DNA of 64,000 bases from Parietichytrium sp. I65-24A (lineage: Eukaryota > Sar > Bigyra > Thraustochytrida > Thraustochytriidae): positions 248,001 through 312,000 of the forward strand of contig BLSF01000042.1 in the NCBI GenBank assembly GCA_012862575.1, in the 5' to 3' direction. Under the pieces are notes generated by a model. That model was not told the origin of the DNA, did no database searches, and worked only from the letters and a program-made list of their open reading frames with translations. Shown here piece after piece: positions 1 to 10,979 of the stretch (positions within the stretch are counted from its first letter, which is position 1; each line of letters begins with the position of its first letter). The position numbers and the translations under genes were made by a program.

Positions 1-3000
1 AGAAGGAAGCAGATGATAAACTTAACAGAGCGCACGTACACAAGACAAACTTCGTGCGACGCGTGCAACTCAGTGGCAACTGCACTTCCCCAAGACCGAT
101 AAAGTACCAGTAGCACGGTATACCTGTAGTAGTACCGGAACGGTTATTCAGTTTCGGTTAGCAGCTTCTCTTTCTTTCCTCACGCGCAGTGTTGCGACAT
201 CAACGCAAAATGAAATGGTTTGGTCACGACAACAACGACGCGTTGGCCAACACAAAGTGTCGACTATGCCGACATTAGCACTGTCTGGAAATGTATGACG
301 AGCCGCTGTTGTTCAAGTTTTTTGACGAATTTTGTACAGAATTGGTTCTTGCTCCCCGTACGCCTGTACGAAATCTGTTCGAGAATCAGAAAAATCAGAA
401 ACAATCTAGAATATGAATTAAGAATAAATAGAAATAATAGAAAGGCGCAACTCCGAGTCGACGGGACGTGTGGTTCAGAGAGAGGGTGTGGTGTACGAGC
501 GAGTACCATACAATTGGCGGATCGGATTGAAAAAATTAGTCTCAACAATTATTCTTTTGTCCTCAAAATAAGGTCAATCAAATTCTTCAAAAAGGGAAAC
601 GTCGTCTGGCATACGAGCTCGTAAAACCGGGTTTGACGTGTTGAAGAATGTTAGAAGAGCAGCGATGTCTTTCACCAGTACGGTAAGTGCCGGTACTGAG
701 GACGGCGATCCGAGCGGTGGTTGATGGTGACTGCATCACAACAGTGGGCGCACACTCCCGCCGACTCCAGGCAAATCGCGACACGGCGCCACCCCCTCAC
801 AACCGGTCGGCGTTGCTCCTCAGCAGGCTCTGCTCCCTCTCAGCGGTTTGGCAGGATAAAGAAGGGACAACAACATCAAGGAAGATGCTAAAAGCAGGAG
901 AAGTTTTGGAATTTGGGTAAGTTGGGTGGACCTCTCCTCTCCGTCTCTGAAAGCACGGGCTAGCGCAGAGCCACTGCTGAAGGTAGAATGGCGCTTCTGC
1001 AGGCGTGTAAGCGCACAAGACCCGGTCTGCGTTTTCTCCGTTAGAGATGGGAAAGAGGAAGGGGAGAGGAGGGAGAGGGGAGAAAGGAGAAAGCAGGAGG
1101 AGGAGGAGAGCGCAAAGTTCGTGCTCACCCCTGTGATTCACAGTCCAGCCTTCGCGACTTAAGGACTTGATTAATTTAAACCACCTAAAGTAAGTATTTT
1201 TCCTCCCTTTCCCTGCTCTCGGAACGACACCCCCTCCCCCGAAAACATAAATTTTCTGTGAGGAGTGAAGACAGCAAGAAGTTAACACTTTCCGCAGTTT
1301 TCACGCATGTGGCGATATGTCCCTTTCGCCTCTTTTGCCGGTGGGAGACGTTTCTCCTCGTACCACCATGTCCAAAATCCTGTGGCAGTATGCTTTTGTG
1401 GCGTCTTAGGCTAATTAGTGCAGTCTTATGTCAATTTACGAATAGTTGACTCTAGCAGTGGTCTTCTGAGGAGACTTCTTTTCCCTTCATCACACTCGTA
1501 GGCGTTCGTCTAATAGTTTCGGAGGGTGGCGGCAAAATAGAAATCTTGTTACTCTTGTTACGACCGCTTTGAGCTCTCATTGTACTAGTAGTGTTCACGG
1601 AACGCTTAGGAGAATGTTATCTGTTCAGAATTCAGATTATAGGGGTGGCGACTGTGGCGACTGTGGCGCTAAGTGAAAACATTTGTCCAATTCAAAGTAA
1701 CACGAGGACAGAATGCATTTTAACTTGAAAGTACCATGTTTTGAGTACTAGTACCTCTGTCAGCACTATATTTTATATCAGAGTCACTTTTGATCCTGGA
1801 TCGAACAAAACGCGGTCACATTTCAGCCTCCTTCCTTCCTTCCTTTCTTCCTTCCTTCCTTCCCCAACGGTCCCGCCAGAAGGCGAAGACTTGCCCCGAA
1901 GTTGCGGCAAACGCAACCGACGTCATGAAAAGAAAGAAGACTTTCTGCCACGAACATTGCGCTTCTTTCTTTCTTTCTTTCTTTCTTTCCTTCTTTCGAT
2001 AGCCGAATGACCGTCGCATCGCGAGCTGAGGTTCCCAGATGCATGTAAGTCGCGCATGATACTCTCAACGGTTTCGGAGAAAGTGCTTGCGCTAACACTA
2101 AGACCGAACTCTCTCCCTCTTCCCAAAATTGAGGAGTCTAGTCTTGTCTGTCGTCGCAAGAGTCGCCCGTACTGTACCGTACTCATGCTGTAGTCGCAGA
2201 CGAACGAGGCATAGAGCGCGGCTAAGCCATTCGATAGAGTAAGGTTACGTGTCTGCTCCTTAGAGCCAATCGGTCGCAAAAAATGGAAGAAAAAAAAGGG
2301 GAAAACAGTCGAAGATGGGAAAAGCAAAGTGAATCGATCGATGTAAAACCGGCAGATAAATCGCCTCCACACGCAGAGGAGTGAGTTCCTTCTCCCTCCG
2401 CAGAGGATCTTTCGAATAGTGTTTTGTTAAAAATATATTTCTCCCTTGCGCTAGAACTCCCTTGGAGTCCTGCGAGAGAACATTCTTTTTGGCTCGGGTT
2501 ATTTTTTTTTTCGCCAAACCACCTTCACCCACGTCAACAGAACACACCTGGAGTCGAGGCACAACACAAACAGCGGGAGAAGGCAGGAACAGCCAGGGAG
2601 GAAGGAAGGAGGGGAGTTTGAGTGCCTCTCAGGAGGAAGAAGAAGAAGAGATCTTCGGGAGGAGGAAGGCGGGTGCTATGCCTTCTGGAGCCATCCTACG
2701 GAATCATCTGAGAATCCGCTGTGAGGAGGGACCTCGGGCGGTAGTGCTGGCTATCTCGAGGGAAGGGAGAAAGAAAGGGAGCGCGGGAAGAGACAAGTCC
2801 AAGTTGGGCCCAGAAAAGGGAAAGATGGGTGGAAAAAGTTCGATTTGCCGGAAGTGAGCGCCACAACAAGCAGTTACCACGAAGACTCCGCCCGCCCAGT
2901 CAAGCTCAATTTGAAGTAGATGAGAAGGAAAACACGCACCTGCTGAGTCTTGAACTCTCGTTTCAGAATTTCTGAAAAACGTTGGGTTGCGACTTATATA

Positions 3001-4458
3001 ATGACAAAAGATGGGCCGGTCTCCCTTTCCTCCCTTTCCTCCCTCTCCTCCCTTCTCTCTATTTTCATTCAATTAAACCATCTCCTCTCCATTTTATAAA
3101 TGCTTTCGCCGCAGCCGAAAAGAAAGAGCTGCGACTCTTGACAGGGATGCCGTGGAAGAATCGAATGCGAGTCAACTCACAAGGCGCAGGAGATTAGGAA
3201 ATTAGACCCTAGGTTTTCTCGCTCGCGATGTGTGTGAGGGATGTTGAGATATGTTGAGATGTTGGGATGTTGGGACGTTGATGATATGTCACTAGGCTAT
3301 AGCCCACCTGCCCACTCACCTTCTCTACGCGATACTTCCGGCGTGCAGGTCTTCACAAGATTCACGTCATTAAACTAATGGTGAGGGGTGCGCCAAGCGA
3401 TGGTCGTGTGAGCTCGTTCTTCCTCCTGCTAAGCACTAAGCATGGAGTGCAGAGCACAGCATAACAATATGTTCATTGAATCATTGGAAGAAACATAGGT
3501 ACCAAGGAAGAGCTTGCTGTGGGAATTTGCCATCTGCCATCTGCCCTTTGACTGACTCGGAGCCAAGAGAAGTTTCAACTGAGTGGATAGACTGGATGGG
3601 CTTGGATGGGCTGGCTGAAGTCAGGAAAGGCAGAAACGCTTCCCAAGGATTGGTTGACATGGAGTTTGTGTGAGCCTTTCCACCCCATACCCCTCACGCT
3701 CCACACACGCCACGCCCCTACTCTTGCACTTGCACTTGCTCTTGACTTTCTTCCTTGCTTGAACTTACTTCTTTCCTCTTGCACCTCGCCCAAATCTGTG
3801 GCGTTGCAACCTCTTTCGCTTACCAGCCGCGTTTTCGGCGAGAAAGTTTGCCCCACTTGGCTTGAGGGACTCTCAAGTTCGGTTCGTGCGTGGGGAGCGT
3901 GAGACTCGGTCAACTTGGGCTTGTTTAGAGTTCGATAAAAAAGGTTGAGCCGTGGGCCCGCTTGTTAAAACAAGTTCCGCCTCTCCTCGTTCTCGCTGTG
4001 GCTCTCTCAAGCTTGGCTCGACACTTGACTTGGCAGGGAGCGCAGAGGGCAGTGCAGCTATCTTCTCGCCAAGCGTCGCCCAACGCCCGCGAAGGGCCAT
4101 CTTTGCCGTGGGATGGTTGCTTCTCTGCCGAGTTCATCTGTCGCTGCACGCCTTCCCTGGCCTCTTTCTCCTCATAACGACCTTCAAAGTCGTGTGGGGA
4201 GAGGACGGGCCTCTCCCGTCGTGGAAAACTACGCCTTCTTCGGCCTCAGACGTTCGCCGGCGTAGCGTGCACGGGTTGCAACCCCTTGTTCACCCCACGC
4301 CCATCAGATTTTCCCTCCCTTCCCCTCCGTGTTGTCGTGTCCTTTGTTGCGCTGCGCGGTCGTTCAACCACATTTGAGACGGCCCCCGTACAAAGAGCAA
4401 CAAGACATTCAAACAAGCATTTAGCAAGTCGGGCACCGACTTGGAGATACTCAACGGC
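1..4458. other. Intergenic region upstream of the AP2 gene
   Basis: I see no gene I can support here. The reading frames present are short, low in complexity or made of purine/pyrimidine tracts. The stretch holds TTCC repeats at about 1831-1863, CTTT repeats at about 1960-1995, a 9-base repeat (GGCGACTGT) near 1645-1672, CCTTTCCT-type pyrimidine tracts near 3025-3060, a degenerate GATGTTGAG repeat at about 3238-3285 and CTTGCA-type repeats near 3720-3760. GTAC-rich sequence lies at about 105-150. The last few hundred bases are probably the promoter and 5' UTR of the AP2 gene. An in-frame TGA at 4375 and the absence of an ATG before 4459 limit any N-terminal extension of that gene. Confidence 0.6.
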
Positions 4459-6270
4459 ATGTACCCTGACAACAGGAGGCCCCATGTCCCTCAACCCAGC
4501 GCAAATGACCAGAGCAACTCCAATGTACCTCCATCTCTCCACCCAAACCCGAATGCTGTGTGGTCCGACCAACAGCAGGCGGCACATATCGCTGCTATGA
4601 ACTCAATTCTGCACGGAGGCATGCATGCCGCAAACAGATTGCCAGGACCTTCACCACAGTCACTCCTAGCAGAACGGCATCCCAATTCTTTCGCACATCA
4701 AATGAGTGCAGGCGCTTCCTTTGGCCCAGCTCATCCGCTGTTCGACCCGCGAACAGCACAAAGCCAGCTCCATGCTGCAAACGTGTTTGGCAGTTGGCCA
4801 GTGTCAATGATGAACCTGGAGGACCGCCATAACCTTAGTCAGCAACACCAACTCGCTGCGCATCAGTCGCTCTTACATCATCGACAAATGAGTGAGATCT
4901 CGGGCTTTCCTCGACAGATGCAGGCTCATACAAATGCGGTGTTCAGTGGCATGTACAGCGGCGCTCCAGGATCAGTGCATGATCAACAGATGTACCTCAT
5001 GCAGCAGCAGCAAGCGCAACTCCAGCTCCAGCAGCAGCATGCATTTGCCTTGCAGAACAACAATCCGCAACTCTCGCAGCACGTCCTTTTCTCTTTGCCT
5101 GCGTCCAATTCACCTGATCCAACGAGTGCAGTCACTGTTGGAAACAAGAATATTGATAGCCATCATATTGTTGGGCTCTCGCAGCATCAATCCGAGCACG
5201 AGATGCAATCGTTACGCCAGCTTCAGACCGTGGGCTCTCTTGGCGGTCATCAATGGACTTATCAGCAACAGCAGCAGGGGCTGCCAGTGCAATCCAAGCG
5301 GCCCAATCAAGACAGCAATCTGAATCGGCCACCGGCGTCGGAGATTCCTAAACCTAACACAGGAGACATCAAAACCAAGTCGTCCTCGCTGCTTGCTAAG
5401 GGATACACAGCTCCAGTGCTTGGTGCAACGTCCACCTCCCCGCAAAATCAAGTTCGGAACACAAGTCAAGCTAAAGCCTCCAAGAAAAGAAAGCTGCCAA
5501 CAACAGAATTGGCCGTCGACGCGAAAAGCTTGGCAAAAACGACCGAACTGAAGAGAAAGACGTCGGTTGCCTCAAACGCATCTTCCACCAAATCCTCTGA
5601 CTCGAAACAGAATACTTCGGCAAAACAGCCACGCAGAACGAGCTCAAATTACAGAGGTGTGTCGTGGCACAAGCGGGACAAAGCGTGGATTGCTCGTGTC
5701 TGGATCAATGGCAAGACGGAGCATGTTGGAGTCTACGCCTCTGAAGTGCGCGCAGCACTTGCGGTGGATCACAGGATGCATTTTTACAAAGGTGAGGCCA
5801 TTTCCTCGCAGCTGAATTTTCCAAATGCTGAATTGAGGAATCGTCTTCTAGCCTGTGCGCGAAAGGGGCAGGACCCAAAGATAGAATTGGAAAAGATAAT
5901 GAAGGCGGAACAATCTTCCAGCAGCTCTCAAGATAGCAGGGAAGGATTGGATTCTTCGACGACAGCCGACCTTTTGGAGGGTCAAGTCACCAGAACTCTG
6001 TCTGGCCAAGATTCCAAAGTCGCCCCGTTGGATGACGACGGGGAAGCTCCGCGCGCAACCTCAAGCGCTCTTGAAGCAATGGACGCTATGGCCACGCCAG
6101 TCGAGATGCTTCCTGTTTCACAAGCGCAAACTCTCGCAAACGCTCAAGATTCCAAACCAGTGCTCACTGAAACATTGGAAAGAGATGGCAATAGCGAATC
6201 TGCTAGTGGTGCCGAGCCATCGAGTGGCCCAGATAAAACCGACACTGATTTGAGTTCACAGAACTCGTGA
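4459..6270 (+). CDS. AP2/ERF-domain transcription factor, Gln-rich
   Basis: A 603-residue protein with one AP2 DNA-binding domain at about residues 395-456. It begins SSNYRGVSW and has the W/R pattern of the family (AWIARVWING, VGVYASEVRAALAVDH), ending in LNFP. The N-terminal two thirds is Q/H/N/S-rich, with polyglutamine-type runs around residues 174-205, typical of an activation region. A basic cluster (KKRKLP) near residue 342 could be a nuclear localisation signal. The tail is acidic and Ser-rich. AP2 domains bind DNA through a three-stranded sheet, so a nuclear sequence-specific regulator is expected; its targets are unknown. The frame is open from 4441 through a TTG, but the first ATG is at 4459. 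No intron is apparent. It converges on the CENP-S gene. Confidence 0.85.
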   Translation: MYPDNRRPHVPQPSANDQSNSNVPPSLHPNPNAVWSDQQQAAHIAAMNSILHGGMHAANRLPGPSPQSLLAERHPNSFAHQMSAGASFGPAHPLFDPRTAQSQLHAANVFGSWPVSMMNLEDRHNLSQQHQLAAHQSLLHHRQMSEISGFPRQMQAHTNAVFSGMYSGAPGSVHDQQMYLMQQQQAQLQLQQQHAFALQNNNPQLSQHVLFSLPASNSPDPTSAVTVGNKNIDSHHIVGLSQHQSEHEMQSLRQLQTVGSLGGHQWTYQQQQQGLPVQSKRPNQDSNLNRPPASEIPKPNTGDIKTKSSSLLAKGYTAPVLGATSTSPQNQVRNTSQAKASKKRKLPTTELAVDAKSLAKTTELKRKTSVASNASSTKSSDSKQNTSAKQPRRTSSNYRGVSWHKRDKAWIARVWINGKTEHVGVYASEVRAALAVDHRMHFYKGEAISSQLNFPNAELRNRLLACARKGQDPKIELEKIMKAEQSSSSSQDSREGLDSSTTADLLEGQVTRTLSGQDSKVAPLDDDGEAPRATSSALEAMDAMATPVEMLPVSQAQTLANAQDSKPVLTETLERDGNSESASGAEPSSGPDKTDTDLSSQNS

Positions 6271-6744
6271 AACGGTTAGGTTGAAACGGAAACTCCTGAG
6301 GAACCTGGTACCAGCTCTTGTTCCCTGTTTTTTGACACAGAAACCACAAGTGGTGACGACGATTTTTTGTTCGCATGGCGCTTTCAAAACTATTTTGCGT
6401 GCGTGCATTGTCTATGATAACATGGCTCCACACTCTGTAGCTCTCACATCGTGCTCTGTTAATCGCAGTTGCGCAAATTTAAACTCTCTTCGACACTAGG
6501 TGAAGAGTGGGATCGATTTTTCCTGAACTTGACGGTGGCCATCACTGCGAATGACCTATAGTTTTGTATAAAAGCAACGCATGATGTTTCAAATTTTGCT
6601 TGATTGACTGACCGATTCATTCATTCATTTACTTGATTTGTGATCGAAAACTCTCGATTGGGATGCAAGGCGGATTCAACGCTATATACAATTGTGTTTT
6701 TCAACGGGCGATTTTTGGCAAGTCGATTCGAAACGCAGAGTCAC
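6271..6744. other. Convergent 3' intergenic region
   Basis: This 474-bp gap lies between the stop codons of two convergent genes and presumably carries both 3' UTRs. It contains a short ATTC repeat near 6618-6630. I see no other feature. Confidence 0.6.
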
Positions 6745-7397
6745 TCAAATCCCATCTAATGAGCTATCTGAGTCGTAAGAGTCGCGGTTCGCACGCTGCT
6801 TCCCGCTGCCACCCATCACCAGCTTGGCGGCTGCGTCGAGCTCATTCGCAACAGACGGGGCGTTTTCCTTCTTTTTTCGTCCCCCGGCCTTCCTCTTTCC
6901 GCCAGCATTCGCTCGCTTTTCCGTCACTTTTGGACAATGCCGCTCTTCAAACGCTTCCAGTTTGGCCTTGGCGGCCGGATTCTTCCTGGCGCACAGGAGC
7001 ACATCATCGTTGTTGATCGTTGTGCGTTTCGCATGCCTCATAAACTGCCCCAAGTCTTCTGCCAAGATCTCTGCACACGGTCATCGCCGAAATTTCACAT
7101 TCACGCATTCACGCATTCACACAATCACACATTCACGCAGCCCCAAGCTCTTGTCAGCCACACCTTATCTTCCCATCTCCTCGCCCATCCTTCACAACCC
7201 GCCCTCCCAAGCCAAAGCCAATGCCACGAACACCTCCACAACGCACCTGACATATCCAACGCCAGCTTGGAAATGCACACCACCGCCGACCGAGAGAACC
7301 TCGCCATCTCGCCCTCCCGGGCCTGCTCCTGCTCCTTGGCCTTGCACACCTTGTCCACCATCAGCGCCAGCTTGGCCTGCAGAGCCGCGTCGCCCAT
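6745..7397 (-). CDS. CENPS: CENP-S / MHF1 histone-fold protein, two exons
   Basis: Exon 1 is 7397-7247 and exon 2 is 7070-6745, with a 176-nt intron (7246-7071). The donor is CAG|GTGCGT and the acceptor is GTGTGCAG|AG. Splicing gives a 158-residue protein and joins exon 1 (ending SKLALDMS) to exon 2 (EILAEDLGQFMRHAKRTTIN). The joined segment reproduces the CENP-S core, in which an acidic DLxxFxxHAKRTTIN helix-loop is followed by DDVLLxARxN. CENP-S pairs with CENP-X as a histone-fold dimer. It acts at the kinetochore in the CENP-T/W/S/X tetramer and in the FANCM-MHF DNA-remodelling complex. The C-terminal half is Lys/Gly-rich and not conserved. The exon 2 frame alone begins at TTG, which supports the splice. 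The intron contains GTGAATGC-type repeats. Confidence 0.82.
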
Positions 7398-7724
7398 GTT
7401 CACGTTGCCTGTCTGCCTGCGCGTATCGCACCGTCCTATGCGTTGTCCCACGACAAAGCAATGAAGCAATGAGGCAATGAGGCAACAAAGCAATGAAGTT
7501 GCAAAGTAAGAAAGTAACAAAGTAAGAAAGCAGCAAAGCTTCGACCTCGCACGCACAAGTGGCAACAAGTGGCAACCCCTTTCGCTTTATGCTACAAATG
7601 CTACAAGGCTGATTTCAAAATGTTTCATTTCGAACAATGTTCACATTGAACATGAATAATGAATGAATTGTGTCGAGGAGCATGGGTTGTTCGCGAATGG
7701 GAGAATGGACGTCATTGGCGCATC

Positions 7725-7784
7725 TAGCTAGCCTATGTTAGCAAGCTCTATAGCCTAGGCTAGCTACTAGAGAGCTACTCTAGT
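7725..7784. repeat. Two adjacent perfect hairpins at the edge of the satellite array
   Basis: TAGCTAGCCTA (7725-7735) is the exact reverse complement of TAGGCTAGCTA (7756-7766), giving an 11-bp stem with a 20-nt loop. Sharing base 7766, ACTAGAG (7766-7772) and CTCTAGT (7778-7784) form a 7-bp stem with a 5-nt loop. Both lie just before the first satellite unit. Their function is unknown. Confidence 0.7.
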
Positions 7785-7808
7785 CAACACAAGATGGATG
7801 CAGCGCAA

Positions 7809-8895
7809 ACACCTGCAATATGCAGGCTTATGTCAAGTCCTGCAAATTTCATGGTGACCACTTTTCTTTTCCATAAGAATCGCTATAAGAATAGATATCA
7901 CGTTCATCGTAATTTTTGACTAGGTGATTATTATTGTGACCACTTTTCATGGCATAGTACTGTCTAATGTGTGACAATAAGTTGGTTGTCACTCGAGCAT
8001 CTACATAAAACCATGATGCATGCATAGAGTACGTAGTAAATGTGCGTTGATCGCCGCAATCACCTGCAATATGCAGGCTTGAATCAAGTACTGCAAACTT
8101 CACGGTGACCATTTTTCTTTTCCGTAGGAATCGCTAGAAGAATAGATATCACGTTCATCGTAACTTTTGACTAGGTGATTATTATTGTGACCACTTTCCA
8201 TGGCTTAGTACTGTCACACATTAGACAGTACTAAGTCGGTTGTCACTCGAGCATCTCTAGAGCTAGCTAAAACCATGATGCACTCATATAGTAAGTAGCG
8301 TTGATCGCCTTAAACACCTGCAATGTGCAGGCTTGAATCAAGGACCGCAAATTTGGCTGTGACATTTTTTCTTTCCCATAGAGCTCACTAGACAAGTATA
8401 TATCTCGTTCATCCTAATTTTTGGATAGGTGATTATTACTGTGACCACTTTTCCTGGCATAGAACTGTCTAATGTGTGATATAAAGCTGGCTGTCACTGG
8501 AGCATCTACATAAAACCATGATGCATGCATATAGTAAGTATTGAATGTGTGTTGATCACCACAATCACCTGCAATATGCAGGTTTAAATCAAGTACTTCA
8601 AACTTCACGGTGACCATTTTTCTTTCCTGTAGGACTCACTATAAAAGTGGATATCACGTTCATCCTAATTTTTTACTAGGTGAGTATTATTGTGACCACT
8701 TTTCTTGGCATAGTACTGTCTAATGTGTGACATTAAGTCGGTTGTCACTAGTAGAGAATCTAGCTAGATAAAAGCATGATGCATGCAGAATCATACAGTA
8801 GGTAAACACCTGCAATGTGCAGGCTTTCATCAAGTACTGCAAATTTCACCGTGAACATTTTCTATGCCATAGGAATCGCCACGCAAATAAATAAC
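7809..8895. repeat. Tandem satellite array, about 250-bp unit, more than four copies
   Basis: The landmark CACCTGCAATATGCAGG (or ..AATGTGCAGG) recurs at about 7811, 8062, 8316, 8565 and 8809, a period of 243-254 bp. Each unit holds two potential hairpins: CCTGCA-n3-TGCAGG, and GTGACA-about 10 nt-TGTCAC within ATGTGTGACATTAAGTTGGTTGTCAC. Other constant blocks are GGTGACCA followed by a T-rich run, ATATCACGTTCATC, TAGGTGATTATTATTGTGACCACTTTTC, and ATAAAACCATGATGCATGCA. Several units keep a 60-90 codon frame open on the minus strand, but the frame is not continued from unit to unit. I read this as non-coding satellite or transposon-derived DNA. Further units lie at about 9519-10045, and a diverged copy lies near 21.6 kb. 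Confidence 0.85.
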
Positions 8896-9341
8896 AGTCT
8901 TCTGCAGTGGTCTTCTGTGTCTTTTTGGTTCTAACCAAAAACGAACAATGTGAGTCTCACAGATTGACTCTCCGTACAGATAAACTTACAGAGAGTACAG
9001 AGAGTACAGAGAGTACAGAGAGTACAGAGTGGACGCGCGAAAGTCTCACCTCCTCCACAACTCCTCAAAAACTCCTCCGAGTTGAATTCCATTTCCAACT
9101 CCGACTCCTCTCCAGCTTGCGTCTTGCAGTCTTCACCGATCAACTTGCGTCTTGGAGCTTTGTTCTCGACTCTCAACTCTTGGCCTTCGAATCAGGCTAC
9201 ACGACGCTCGCTCCAAACAAGTCCACCAGCCTATGATAGCCCATTGTCGAGTTGTGGAGTCATCGAGATCGAAAACTCTCTGATTTGCTGCGAATTGACA
9301 GAAGCAACGGCCAAGGAGATCACCGCCAAGCCGGAGTCGCG

Positions 9342-9375
<34 letters not shown>

Positions 9376-9517
9376 AGGCCAGGATAGGCAAGCCGGCGAA
9401 GGGTTTTTGGCGAAACGCACGACGTCGCAACTTGACAGAGAGGAGCGATGCACCCGCTGGTGAGAGACCTGTACAAGAGGCTGCTGGTGGCGGGCAAGGA
9501 CTACCCGCTCGGGCTGG
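8355..9517. repeat. Left copy of a 1.16-kb direct duplication
   Basis: This segment is nearly identical to 9519-10673. Both run from inside the satellite (TTTTCTTTCCCRTAGAGCTCACTAGACAAG), through a shared flank with GAGAGTACA minisatellite repeats and a GATT repeat, into the first 70 bases of the LYR gene. The copies differ by scattered substitutions and small repeat-length changes. The left copy stops abruptly at an N (9518). This suggests either two unmerged overlapping contigs or haplotypes, or a real recent duplication. Confidence 0.85.
9448..9517 (+). pseudogene. Truncated 5' fragment of the ETFRF1/LYRM5 gene
   Basis: These 70 bases match the first 70 bases of the intact gene at 10604 with one substitution. 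The fragment breaks at the N at 9518, after which the sequence returns to satellite. It is a fragment only, and probably an assembly artefact rather than a biological pseudogene. Confidence 0.7.
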
Positions 9518-9518
9518 N

Positions 9519-10673
9519 GGATGTGACATGTTTTCTTTCCCGTAGAGCTCACTAGACAAGTATATATCACGTTCATCCTAGTTTTGACTAGGTGATTATT
9601 ACTGTGACCACTTTTCATGGCGTAGTACTGTCTAATGTGTGACATTAAGTTGGTTTTCCCTGGAGCATCTACATAAAACCATGATGCAAGCATAGAGTAC
9701 GTAGTGAATGTGCGTTGATCGCCGCAATCACCTGCAATATGCAGGCTTGAATCAAGTACTGCAAACTTCACGGTGACCATTTTTCTTTCCCGTAGGACTC
9801 ACTATAAAAGTGGATATCACGTTCATCCTAATTTTTTACTAGGTGAGTATTATTGTGACCACTTTTCTTGGCATAGTACTGTCTAATGTGTGACATTAAG
9901 TCGGTTGTCACTAGAGCATCTACTAGATAAAAGCATGATGCATGCAGAATCATACAGTAGGTAAACACCTGCAATGTGCAGGCTTTCATCAAGTACTGCA
10001 AATTTCACCGTGAACATTTTCTATGCCATAGGAATCGCCACGCAAATAAATAACAGTCTTCTGCAGTGGTCTTCTGTGTCTTTTTGGTTCTAACCAAAAA
10101 CGAACAATGTGAGTCTCACAGATTGACTCTCCATACAGATTCCAGAGAGTACAGAGAGTAAACTTACAGAGAGTACAGAGAGTACAGAGTGGACGCGCAA
10201 AAGTCTCACCTCCTCCACAACTCCTCAAAAACTCCTCCGAGTTGAATTCCATTTCCAACTCCGACTCCTCTCCAGCTTGCGTCTTGCAGTCTTCACCGAT
10301 CAACTTGCGTCTTGGAGCTTTGTTCTCGACTCTCAACTCTTGGCCTTCGAATCAGGCTACACGACGCTCGCTCCAAACAAGTCCACCAGCCTATGATAGC
10401 CCATTGTCGAGTTGTGGAGTCATCGAGATCGAAAACTCTCTGATTTGCTGCGAATTGACAGAAGCAACGGCCAAGGAGAGCACCGCCAAGCCGGAGTCGC
10501 GTTTGATTGATTGATTAATTGATTGATTGAAAGGCCAGGATAGGAAAGCCGGCGAAGGGTTTTTGACGAAACGCACGACGTCGCAACTTGACAGAGAGGA
10601 GCGATGCACCCGCTGGTGAGAGACCTGTACAAGAGGCTGCTGGTGGCAGGCAAGGACTACCCGCTCGGGCTGG
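9519..10673. repeat. Right copy of the 1.16-kb duplication, containing satellite units
   Basis: This is the counterpart of 8355-9517. It contains satellite landmarks near 9729 and 9968, then the same flank, and ends in the 5' end of the intact LYR gene. It starts immediately after the N at 9518. Confidence 0.85.
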
Positions 10674-10846
10674 AGTGGGTCAAGTCCAAGGCGAAACCGT
10701 GGATTAGGCAGAACGCGGCCTTGACGGACGAAGTGGACATCAAGAAGAAAGTGGCCGAAGGAAGGTTTTGGGCGCGTGAAATGCAGGCAGTTGCAGCGCT
10801 GAAAAAGTACAGGACCATGAAGAAGAGATACGGAAGAGAGGAGTAG
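10604..10846 (+). CDS. ETFRF1: LYR-motif protein, ETFRF1 (LYRM5) homologue
   Basis: A complete 80-residue protein. The LYR-family start is L8-Y9-K10 followed by RLLVAGKDYPLG. The rest follows ETFRF1: a middle helix pair with VAEGRFWAREMQAV, then the C-terminal ALKKYRTMKKRY block. The length and the LYK variant fit ETFRF1, which is about 90 residues in animals. LYR proteins of this type are small three-helix mitochondrial matrix proteins that bind acyl carrier protein; ETFRF1 deflavinates and regulates electron-transfer flavoprotein. No targeting presequence is visible, as is usual for the family. The start ATG is at 10604. Convergent with the coiled-coil gene after a 133-bp gap. Confidence 0.85.
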   Translation: MHPLVRDLYKRLLVAGKDYPLGLEWVKSKAKPWIRQNAALTDEVDIKKKVAEGRFWAREMQAVAALKKYRTMKKRYGREE

Positions 10847-10979
10847 GACAAGTTTTGTTCATTAGATAGATTTTGGCTCAATCGGAATCCGTTCCGCCAG
10901 TCGGTTGCCGCCATAATGTTGCTGCCAATCGTGGCTTCACTGTTGTCAGTCGGAGCAAGCCGCAGGGTTTGGCACACAT

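Noticed and set aside
7849-8112. Minus-strand open frame of 87 codons repeated in several satellite units
   Set aside because: The frame is not preserved between units, lengths vary (60-90 codons), and it follows from repetition of one sequence. No start context or homologue is evident.
7809-10045. CRISPR-like array
   Set aside because: The repeat period is about 250 bp with no spacer/repeat structure, and this is eukaryotic DNA.
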